Below, piece by piece: positions 29,468 through 41,400 of a stretch of DNA of 64,000 bases. Under the pieces are notes generated by a model. It was not told the origin of the DNA, made no database searches, and saw only the letters and a program-made list of their open reading frames with translations. Origin of the DNA: Beroe forskalii (lineage: Eukaryota; Ctenophora; Nuda; Beroida; Beroidae); the NCBI GenBank assembly GCA_011033025.1, contig WFMF01000108.1, positions 186,001 through 250,000 of the forward strand. The letters run 5' to 3'. The position numbers were made by a program, and so were the translations under genes. Position 1 is the stretch's first letter, and every line of letters starts with the position of its first letter.

Positions 29468-32400
29468 ATGAACAGACAGCTTATCTCAGCTACCAGCTAT
29501 GCCCGGCACATCTTCAAAGCATACCAGTCCTCAGCTGCAACACTGCCAAAGGTAGGATTTAACGATATTTGAGACATTTTGCTTGTTTCTGAATTTCATA
29601 ATTTTGAAAATTAAGAATCAAAAAGAAGTATCTGAATATTTGATCTACAGGTTGAAACAGAGGTTAAGTTGAACAGATACCAGAACGCCACAGCGCAACG
29701 CATGAACCGTCAACTGCGAGCTTTGGTAGGTGGTAATGAAGAATTCTTCCCTGTCTTCTCTTGCAGTGAATTGGAAAGATTACTGTATGCTTCCTTAATT
29801 TTTTCCTGTTCCCAATCGCGTTTTTGTTTTACAAAAAGGCATTGAGAAAAGGTTAGCAGAGATCGTGTTTTGTGGGGGTTGTGTGTATACTACCTTTTAC
29901 GCGTACTGTTAAATCTGAAATAGGTGGTGTGATCCGATTTGGTCGTATGCGTGTGGTATGTACGTATGTATGTACGTCACTTTTTGATCATTTCAAGCAT
30001 CCAACTGCTCCTTTATAATATCTGTCGCGCCAATATAGCTTGGTAGTGGCATCCTGTCTGATGTTCACTGCAGCTATCTTACAGTTATTCGGGTTCAATG
30101 CCCTGTTCATCCTAATGTTGAAACTTGGAAATTGATTCATTTTTAAAATTTTCATCATTCTTCAATTTCATCAAAGTTTTCAATGATAAGAGGTGCATGA
30201 ATGTCTTTCGATTTTCTTGGAATTCTCCATCAGACTTTGTCTTATGATTGGGATTCAATCAAATTTACAATCAATAATTGACAATGAGCAATAGATGTCG
30301 ATTAATGATGATTGAACTTAGCAATGATGATATGATGATTGACCTTTCGCTGAGAAAGTAAGAGATCAGAGATGAAAAATTTGTCCCGGTATCTCATGAA
30401 TTTACGAAACCTAAATCTTCAATCTTGGCTATCAATCCTCCTTTAACCTTCAAGTGGTGTACAGTTGATCATAAAATCACAAATTTCGACGCCCAGGAAG
30501 AACATTGCATTTGCTCGAATATCAATAGTCGCCATGAGAAATCCTCGATCAATCATCAAGTGAGCTTCTGGCCTCTGACTGTGGTATCTGAACAACATGG
30601 CAGCAAACTGCAGAAACTTTTAGGACAGAAAATTATGTGATTTCATATGATATAATTATTTTCGTCAATGCTTCAATGGAAACGCTTGATAATGCACAAC
30701 GCTTGATGTTGCAACGAGACGTCGCACCAAACTCAAAAGGAAACAACCAAGACTGAATGCGGACGCGCGCAAACAGAACATGGCAGGTGTTCATGAATAA
30801 ATTTGCGCGCGCAGTAAGATGCACGTGCGACTTGTGATCACGTACGACCTTTATCGTGTTGCATGAAATTAAAGCGCTCGCCGAGGTTACAGAAAACGAG
30901 CGCAATTATTGTTTTCAGTTTATACTTACGAATGGAATTCCCGCCCTGGCCAGGGCGGTAACCCCCCGCGGTAATAAAAAAGACTGGCCAGGGTATATAT
31001 TAGAGATTTGAGTGTCACAGGGTGATATAATAATTCCCGCCCTGGCCAGGGCGGTAACCCCCCGCGGTAATAAAAAAGACTGGCCAGGGTATATATTAGA
31101 GATTTGAGTGTCACAGGGTGATATAATAATATTCCCGCCCTGGCCAGGGCGGTAACCCCCCGCGGTAATAGAAAAGACTGGCCAGGGTATATATTAGAGA
31201 AACGAGTGTCACAGGGTGATATAATAATAATAAGATATAATAAGATCATGATAATTGGGAGCAAATTTGGAAAGCCGAGATCTCAAGAACGGGAAATGGT
31301 AGAGACATGATCGAGGTCAGGTTTTGTTGATTTAAGATGGGAAAATGTTATAGGCTATAAGAGAAGTTCTGGTGACGTCATTTTCACGTCACTATGACGT
31401 CATCAACTTAGCGAAATTTTATTTCTTTTTAGCGAAAATAGGCTATTTTCGAACGCATTTTTCACCAAGAAGGAAAAGGAGATAGCTGTCTGATTTTTCA
31501 GAATGATTTTTAGCAAATTTAAAGAGCTTTCAAGAAAATCATATGGATCATTGGGCTATCTCGATTTTTCATCGAGATATACGCGATTTTCTAAGGTACG
31601 GTGAAAATCGATTTCCAAATTATAGGACAAAACTTTAAACGAGTGAGACGTCAAGAACTGCGACTTATCTTGAGATGAGACCGGTCAAAGTATGTTGTAC
31701 TAAGGCGGAATTGTGTGATAGGCTATATGGGAAGTTGGTTTGAGCCTATTTTGGTGCTGTGATGACGTCATCAAAATCGCGTAAAACCACTAAAATAACG
31801 TATTTTGCGATAGAATGCTCTTTTGTGCTACTTTGGACATCTCCAACTCAAAGAGTTTTCATCGGATTATGTTTTACTTTGATCTGCTGCTTTTAGACAA
31901 TGAGATTTAGGCATAAAACGAGTTTCATGGTGATCGGTTGAAGATTGTTGTCGTGCGAGGCCTCTAAAAATTGAACTGCAAATTGATTGAAATTATGTTT
32001 TTGACAAAAATTTGTACCGTAGTCCTATTCTGTGATACGATGGTGAACTGATAATGGTTTCTCCATGTCTCGCAGTGAATAGGGATGGGAAATATGAGAT
32101 GGACAAGTGAAGCACGTGAGTTCACGCGGACGTTTTGTAGAAATTAGGGGATTTGAAGAAATTGAAATTTACACGGGATTTTCGACATGATCACGATGAA
32201 ATGAGTTTAAATACGACTAATGCGTGAAATTAGATCGAATTGCTATATTTCAGCACGTGAGTACACACGGACGATTTGTAGAAATTAGGATTTGAAGAAA
32301 TTGATATTCATACGGGATTTTCGACTTGGTTACGTTGAAATGAATTCAAATACGACTTATGGACGTGAAATTAGATCTGGTTGCTATATTTTAGCACGTG

Positions 32401-35400
32401 AGTTCACGTGGACGATTTGTAGAAATTAAGAAATATATCAATTCTAGTAATTCCAAGTTAGAATAACGTAGTTTGGGACTTCGTCTGGGGTAAGTTGCGT
32501 GGGTTAGACTTGCGTGTGGGCTAGTAACGTGGGTTCGGACTACATGCAGGGCAAGTTACGTGGTTCCAAACTGCCTTTGGGCAAGTAACATGGGTTCAAA
32601 CTACATACATCTGTCAAGATATCACCACCAAAACCGTTGGACGGTTGGTCTAGTAACCCCGCGGGTTTGGATGTGACAACGGAACCTGAAAAGATACAAA
32701 ATGGGCTGATCACATCCAAACCAGCGGGGGTTACTAGACCAACCGTCCAACGGTTTTGTAATAATATATAATATCATGATAATTGGGAGCAAACTTGGAA
32801 AGCCGAGATGTCAAGAACGGGAAATGGTAGAGCCATGATCGAGGTCAGGTTTTGTTGATCTAAGATAGGAAAATGTTATAGGCTATAAGAGAAGTTCTGG
32901 TGACGTCATTATCACGTCACTATGACGTCATCAACTTAGCGAAATTTTATTTCTTTTTTAGGTCATCTTTGTGCGCATTTTTCACCAAGAAGGAATGGAG
33001 ATAGCTCAAAAATGTTGAAAAAATCGTTAGTTGGAAATTTAAAGAGCTTTCAGAAAATCATACGGATCATCGGGCTATCTCGATTTTTCATCGAGATATA
33101 CGCGATTTTCTAAGGTACGGTGAAAAATCGATTTCCAAATTATAGGTCAAAACTTAAACGAGTGAGATGTACAACGTATCTTGAGATGAGACCGGTCAAA
33201 GTATGTTGTACTAAGGTGGAATTGTCTTATAGGCTATATGGGAAGTTGGTTTGAGCCTATTTGGGTGCTGTGATGACGTCATCAAAATCGCGTAAAACCA
33301 CTAAAATAGCGTATTTTTGCGATAAAACGCTGTTTTCGATACATCTAGTTTTCATCGGATAATGTTTTACGTCGATATTTTGCTTTTAGACCTCGAGATT
33401 TAGCTATAAAATAGTTTCAAGGTGATCGGTCGAAAATGTCGTCATGTGAAGCCTCTAAAAATTGAGCCGCAAAATGGTTGAAATTGCGTTTATGACGAAA
33501 ATTGTACTGTTGCCCTATTCTGTGATACAATGGTGAACTAATAATGGTTTCTTCATGTCTCGCAGTGACTAAATGTGGGAAATATACGATGAAATAGTGA
33601 ATCACGTGAGTTCACGCGGACGGTTTGTAGAAATTAGGGGATTTGAAGAAATTGATATTTACACGGGATTTTCGACTTGATTACGTTGAAATGAGTTCAA
33701 ATACGACTAATGCACATGAAATAAGATGCATGTGCTATACTTCAGCACGTGAGTACACACGGACGTTTTGTAGAAATTAGAGGATTTAAAGAAATTGATG
33801 TTTACACGGGATTTTCGACTTGATTATGTTGAAATAAGTTTAAATGCGACTAATGCACGTGAAATTAGATCGGTTGCTATATTTCAGCACGTGAGTACAC
33901 ACGGACGATTTGTAGAAATTAGGGGATTTGAAGAAATTGATTTTCACACGGGATTTTCGACTTGCTTACGTTGAAATGAGTTCAAATACGACTTATTCAC
34001 ATGAAATTAGATCTGGTTGCTATATTTTAGCACGTGAGTTCACGTGGACGATTTGTAGAAATTAAGAAATATATCAATTCTAGTAATTCCAAGTTAGAAT
34101 AACGTAGTTTGGAACTTCTTCTGGGTAAGTTGCGTGGGTTAGACTTGCGTGTGGGCTAGTAACGTGGGTTCGGACTACGTGAGGGCAAGTGACGTGGGTC
34201 CAAACTGCCATTGGGCAAGTAACATGGGTTCAAACTACATCATCTGTCAAGATATCACCACCAAAACCGTTGGACGGTTGGTCTAGTAACCCCCCGCGGG
34301 TTTGGATGTGACAACGGAACCTGAAGAGATACAAAATGGACTGATCACATCCAAACCAGCGGGGGGTTACTAGACCAACCGTCCAACTGTTTTGGTGGTA
34401 TAATATATATATTCCCGCCCTGGCCAGGGCGGTAACCTCCCGCGGTAATAAAAAAGACTGGCCAGGGTATATATTAGAGATTTGAGTGTCACAGGGTGAT
34501 ATAATATATAATATATAAGATAGATCATGATAATTAGGAGCAAAGTTATAAAGCCGAGATCTCAAGAACGGGATATGGTAGAGCCATGATCGAGGTCAGG
34601 TTTTGTTGATCTAAGATGGGAAAATGTTATAGGCTATAAGAGAAGTTCTGGTGACGTCATTTTCACGTCACTATGACGTCATCAACTTAGCGAAATTTTA
34701 TTTCTTTTTTAGGTCATCTTTGTGCGCATTTTTCACCAAGAAGGAATGGAGATAGCTCACAAATGTTGAAAAATCGTTAGTTGGAAATTTAAAGAGCTTT
34801 CAGAAAATCATACGGATCATCGGGCTATCTCGATTTTTCATCGAGATATACGCGATTTTCTAAGGTACGGTGAAACATCGATTTCCAAATTATAGGTCAA
34901 AACTGAAACGAGTGAGATGTACCAAGTATCTTGAGATGAGACCGGTCAAAGTATGTTCTACTAAGGTGGAATTGCTTAATAGGCTATATGGGAAATTGGT
35001 TTGAGCCTATTTTGGTGCTGTGATGACGTCATCAAAATCGCGTAAAACCACTAAAATAACGCATTTTGCGATAAAACGCTATTTTGCACTACTTTGAACA
35101 TCTCTAACTCAGAGAGTTTTCATCGGATAATGTTTTACGTCGATATTTTGCTTTTAGACCTCGAGATTTAGCTATGAAAATAGTGTCAAGGTGATCGGTC
35201 GAAAAATTTCGTCATGTGAAGCCTCTAAAAAATGAGATGCAAAATGGTTGAAATTGCGTTTATGACGAAAAACTGTACTGTAGTCCTATTCTGTGATACG
35301 ATAGTGAACTGATAATGGTTTCTCCATGTCTCGCAGTGACTAGGGATGGAAATATTCGATGGAATAGTGAAGCACGTGAGTTCACGCGGACGTTTTGTAG

Positions 35401-38400
35401 AAATTAGGGATTTTGAAGAAATTGATATTTACACGGGATTTTCGACTTGATTACGTTGAAATGAGTTTAAATACGACTACTGCACGTGAAATTAGATCTG
35501 GTTGCTATATTTCAGCACGTGAGTACACACGGCCGTTTTGTAGAAATTAGGGGATTTGAAGAAATTGATATTTACACGGGATTTTCGACTTGGTGACGTT
35601 GAAATGAGTTCAAATACGACTGATGCATGTGAAATTAGATCTGTTTGCTATATTTCAGCACGTGAGTTCACATGGATGATTTGTAGAAATTAAGAAATAT
35701 ATCAATTCTAGTAAATCCAAGTTAGAATAACGTAGTTTTGGACTTCGTCAGGGTGAGTTATGTGGGTTAGACTTGCGTGTGGGCTAGTAACGAGGGTTCG
35801 GACTACGTGAGGGCAATTTACGTGGGTTCAAACTGCCTTTGGGCAAGTAACATGGGTTCAAACATACATCTGTCAAGATATCACCACCAAAACCGTTGGA
35901 CGGTTGGTCTAGTAACCCCCCGCGGGTTTGGATGTGACAACAGAACCTGAAAAGAGACAAAATGGGTTGATCACATCCAAACCAGCGGGGGGTTACTAGA
36001 CCAACCGTCCAACGGTTTTGGTGGTGTAATATATAAGATAGATCATGATAATTAGGAGCAAAGTTATAAAGCCGAGATGTCAAGAACGGGAAATGGTAGA
36101 GCCATGATCGAGGTCAGGTTTTGTTTATCTAAGATGGGAAAATGTTATAGGCTATAAGAGAAGTTCAAGTGACGTCATTTTTCACGTCACTATGACGTCA
36201 TCAACTTAGCGAAATTTTATTTCTTTTTTAGGTCATCTTTGTGCGCATTTTTAACCAAGAAGGAATGGAGATAGCTCAAAAATATTGAAAAATCGTTAGT
36301 TGGAAATTTAAAGAGCTTTCAGAAAATCATACGGATCATCAGGCTATCTCGATTTTCATCGAGATATACGCGATTTTTCTAAGGTATGGTGAAAAAATCG
36401 ATTTCCAAATTATAGGTCAAAACTGAAACGAGTGAGATGTACCAAGTATCTTGAGATGAGACCGGTCAAAGTATGTTGTACTAAGGCGGAATTGTCTTAT
36501 AGGCTATATGGGAAGTTGGTTTGAGCCTATTTTGGTGCTGTGATGACGTCATCAAAATCGCGTAAAACCACTAAAATAACGTATTTTGCGATAAAACGCT
36601 ATTTTGCACTACTTTGAACATCTCTAACTCAGAGAGTTTTCATCGGATTATGTTTTACGTCGATATTTTGCTTTTAGACCTCAAGATTTAGCTATAAAAA
36701 TAGTTTCAAGGTGATCGGTCGAAAAATGTCGTCATGTGAAGCCTCTAAAAATTGAGCCGCAAAATGGTTGAAATTACGTTTATGACGAAAAATTGTACTG
36801 TAGCCCTATTCTGTGATACAATGGTGAACTAATAATGGTTTCTTCATGTCTCGCAGTGACTAAATGTGGGAAATATACGATGGACTAGTGAAGCACGTGA
36901 GTTCACGCGGACGTTTTGTAAAAATTAGGGGATTTGAAGAAATTGATATTTACAGGATTTTCGACTTGATTATGTTGAAATGAGTTTAAATACGACTAAT
37001 GCACATGAAATTAGATCTGGTTGCCATATTTTAGCACGTGAGTACACACGGACGTTTGTAGAAATTAGGGATTTGAAGAAATTGATATTTACACGGGATT
37101 TTCGACTTGGTTACGTTGAAATGAGTTCAAATACGACTTATGCGTGAAATTAGATCTGGTTGCTATATTTAAGCACGTGAGTACACACGGACGTTTTGTA
37201 GAAATTAAGACATATATCAATTCTAGTAATTTCAAGTTAGAGTAACTTAGTTTTGGACTTCCTCAGGGTGATTTATGTGGGTTAGACTTGCGTGTGGGCT
37301 AGCAACGTGGGTTCGGACTATGTGAGGGCAAGTTACGTGGGTCCAAACTGCCTTTGGGCAAGTAACATGGGTTCAAACTACATCCATCTGTCAAGATATC
37401 ACCACCAAAACCGTTGGACGGTTGGTCTAGTAACCCCCCGCGGGTTTGGATGTGACAACGGAACCTGAAAAGAGACAAAATGGGCTGATCACATCCAAAC
37501 CAGCGGGGGGTTACTAGACCAACCGTCCAACGGTTTTGGTGGTGTATTCATAAAATTGATTCAATAATGTTAAGATGTAAGTACTTTAGCTCTTTAGTAT
37601 TGTGATGTGACACTAGATAGATAAAGCATTTTATCGCCAACTCATCCTGTCAGTAAGCGAGTCGGACAATGGTCGACAGACGACGGCGTGTTTTAATGAA
37701 GGCGTGCTTTAATACCAGCCCCGGGAACAGGAAATTAAGCGCCTGCATACGGGAACAACGGGCACAAGAAATGTGCCGGCAGGCGCAATTCTTGTTGTAA
37801 ATCAAATACAATATCTGTTTATGTATTTCTTTGGTTTTTGTGGAAAAATCGACTCATTCAGCCCAGATTTTTTCCAAGACTAATTTCAGAAAAAGACAAA
37901 TCTTACGATAAATCTTGCTGATAAGTTCCTTTACCTGCTAGGTAACGGTAAAGATCTTAGCTTTCCAGTCAAACAGAAGTTCCTACCATCGTACTCTAGA
38001 CTTTAAGGAATAAACTCCCATTCTCAGGGCCAGGTTAAAACCTCATCTGATGCGGACGGGGGGACCACAATGAAAATAACACACTATCCTTCCCACACAA
38101 CGTCTCTGAAGGGGCTGATATCAACTATACAATCCTGCACAGTGATACCTCTTCAAGAGGAGGTGAGAACTCTTAACTATCGGTACATTACTATCTGTAC
38201 ATCGCTATCGGTTCATCACTATCGGTACATAACTATCGGTAAATCATAATCGGTACATCGCTATCGGTACTTCAATATCGGTACTTCAATATCGGTTCAT
38301 CACTATCGGTACGTCACTATCGGTACATCACCATCGGTAAATCACTATCGGTACTTCAATATCGGTACATCACCATCGGTAAATCACTATCGGTACAACA

Positions 38401-41400
38401 CTATCGGTACATCACTATCGGTACATCACTATCGGTATTCTATCGGTACATTACTATCGGTACATCACTATCTGTACATCACTATCGGTACATCACTATC
38501 GGTACATAACTATCGGTAAATCACTATCGGTACATAACTATCGGTAAATCACTATCGGTACATCACTATCGGTACATAACTATCGGTAAATCACTATCGG
38601 TACATCACCATCGGTAAATCACTATCGGTACTTCAATATCGGTACATCACCATCGGTAAATCACTATCGGTACAACACTATCGGTACATCACTATCGGTA
38701 CATCACTATCGGTATTCTATCGGTACATTACTATCGGTAGATCACTATCTGTACATCGCTATCGGTATTCTATCGGTACATTACTATCGGTACATCACTA
38801 TCTGTAAATCACTATCAGTACAACACTATCGGTACATCACTATCGGTACATCACTATCGGTACATCACTATCGGTTCATCACTATCGGTTCATCACTATC
38901 GGTACATTACTATCGGTACATCACTATCGTTACGTCACTATCGGTACATCACTATCGGTACATCACTATTGGTTCATCACTATCGGTACATCACTATCGG
39001 TACATCACTATCGGTACATCAGTATCGGTACATCACTATCAGTAAATCACTATCGGTACATCACTATCGCTACATCACTATCACTTCATCACTATCGGTA
39101 TTCTATCGGTGCAGTTATTCAGTTCTTAACTATCGTGACAAGAATAATTTAGGGTGTTTCAAAGCGACCCATTTGATTGAGGTTCATGAGCTGTCAATTC
39201 GAAATCACGTACTTTCCCATCAGATATTGCTTTCAGGTTTTCGGGTTTTTCCTCAAGTCCAAAGGCAGAGATGTGTTAAAGAACGCCACGAAGACCAGCA
39301 CTGTATCAATACTCAATGACACCATTGTGGTGGCTGGCGAAGGCAAGACCAGCGCTGCTGAGACCCTCCAAAACCTCTTCTCCGAACTGACTGTAAGGGA
39401 AGTGGAGCTGCCGCATCCCGTCGCTAAGAGCCTGATAGTCGGGCAAAACGGTGAAATCATATTCAAACTAACCCGGGACTATCCTGGCGTGTTGACCTGG
39501 TCTCCTGATCACGCTGCTAAGATGGTTGTGGCTGGTCGGTCGGCGGACGAGGTGGCGGAAGTGGTCGAGATCATAGAGAAATGGTTGGATAAGAAACGAA
39601 TTGAAGTGATCAGAAAACCTAAGTACATTGAAACCTTCACCCACCCTATGGACTTTGCAGTCGACGTGAGTTGGTTGTGAGTACTTTATTCTCCTGTTCT
39701 ACCCTAGTTTAACAATACTTAAATTAGTTGGCTTATCGTATTTCAAAATGCCATGTAATTTGAAAGTGAACGGTTGATATGTCACAGATCTTATTATCTA
39801 AAATTCTATCCCCTACAGATCCTATTATCCACTAAAACTCTATTCCCTCCAGACACCTACAATGGGTTTCCAGGACCTCGGCTCTCGCTCCTCCGAATTG
39901 GACACCTGGTTGATATACGGAGACAAGGAGACCGTCTCCAAGTACATGGATCTCCATGCCAAGGAGAAGGCCCTGGCTGGCGAGGTTGCCACAGTAACAT
40001 GTCCTCCGCAAGATTACACTTCCTGGCACACCATGATACGAACTGTCAGGGATCACAGTAGTGCTGGGGGCAACCAAGGGACAGATTCCTCAGGAAAAAG
40101 TGGGCAGGTCAAGTTTTGGTTCTCAGACCGGAGGGAGAGAGGGACCCCTGGCACTATAGACCTCATTGGTCCCCCTGCGGAGGTTGCAATCCTTGCAGAG
40201 GAGCTCAGGGGCATCGTAAACTCGGCAAAACACACCGAAACCGCCAAGTTTTCTCCCATTATCGTGTCCGTTACGCCGCCTTCCTTCCAGGATCTCAAGC
40301 TCTTCGAGTTCTTTCCCTTTCCGAACGTTAGAACTGTTGTAGACGTACAGGAGGGAGTGCTCAATATCTACGGGAGCACCCGGAATGAGGCCAGTGTGTT
40401 CCTGGCAAAGGAGCACTATGAGGGTCTGCTGAACAAGTTTGAGACGAAGCAGTTCCAGTTGACTAGACAGAGATTCACATACCTCATGGAGAATAAAACT
40501 GTGATTTTACCTGAGCTCGATAGGTATTATAATATTCTTCGTAATTTGGGGTATGGGATGATAGGTATTAATTGCATTGCGATGTCACACTTGCTTTAAA
40601 AGTCGTCTAATTTGCCTAGTCACCCAAAATCCCATTTAATTTCTTTCTTATCCTATCATCTGTTTTCAGTTTTTTAGTCATTTAGTGTGACCATGTTTAA
40701 TTCAACAGTGACTGAAAAGTTCAGAATGGTCATCCTAAATGTATCTGAAAGAATTCTCTTTTTGTCGCCAGGATTTGCAAGCGCAACAAAGTCAGATACA
40801 TCGATGACAGAGTCAATAAAACTCTCACTCTGTATGGTATTCCTGTTCTCATCAAAGTAGCCATGTCCGAAATGGAACGATACTTTGTGATGAACCACCG
40901 GAGCGCTCTTTCTAACTTCTTCAGGTACAACCTAATGGACTGATGAGTACGTTTTTTTCATTTCTTAATTAACTTCCATATTTACTCTACAAATCCGAGT
41001 TAAAGTGGGAAAAGTTATAAACGTATTATCTTCAGTTCAAGGTTGTTAAATGATAAATACGCATTTTCAAAAAGTACGACTACTTCAAAAAGTACGACTA
41101 CTTCAAAAAGTACGACTACTATACTTATTTTTTCTGGCGTATTTTTGGATCAGTCAAAATGTAACTTTCAACTTTTATGATTAATTTGTATTTTATTAAC
41201 ATGTGTGCAAAAACTTTGCCTGCGCATTCAAAAATTTGACGATATCTAATAAATTTTATTCGGTAGCAAGCTGCACGTGCAATTTTTCACGTATTTATTA
41301 ACAACCCCTATTACTACCTGATGTTGAAATTTCTTGTCGCGTATATCTTAGAAAAATCCACTTATTTTTCTCCTGCACGTATTTAACAACCCTTACTATC

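Larger units (their letters stand above)
29803..37797. mobile_element. 8 kb insertion in KH copy B intron 2
   Basis: Copy A intron 2 runs straight from 'ccataattttt' to 'gtaaatcaaatacaatatct' (about 24312); in copy B the same bases are separated by about 8 kb. The insert starts near CCTGTTCCC (29804), and GGGAACAGG occurs near its right end (37722), which might be a terminal inverted repeat although about 65 bases lie beyond it. No transposase or other long ORF is recognised. The bulk is the satellite block listed separately. 29803-30925 and 37545-37797 hold no recognisable gene. Confidence 0.7.

Noticed and set aside
30926-36083. Minus-strand ORFs of about 100 codons in the satellite region
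   Set aside because: Frames run through repeat units and hairpins, differ between copies and show no recognisable domain.
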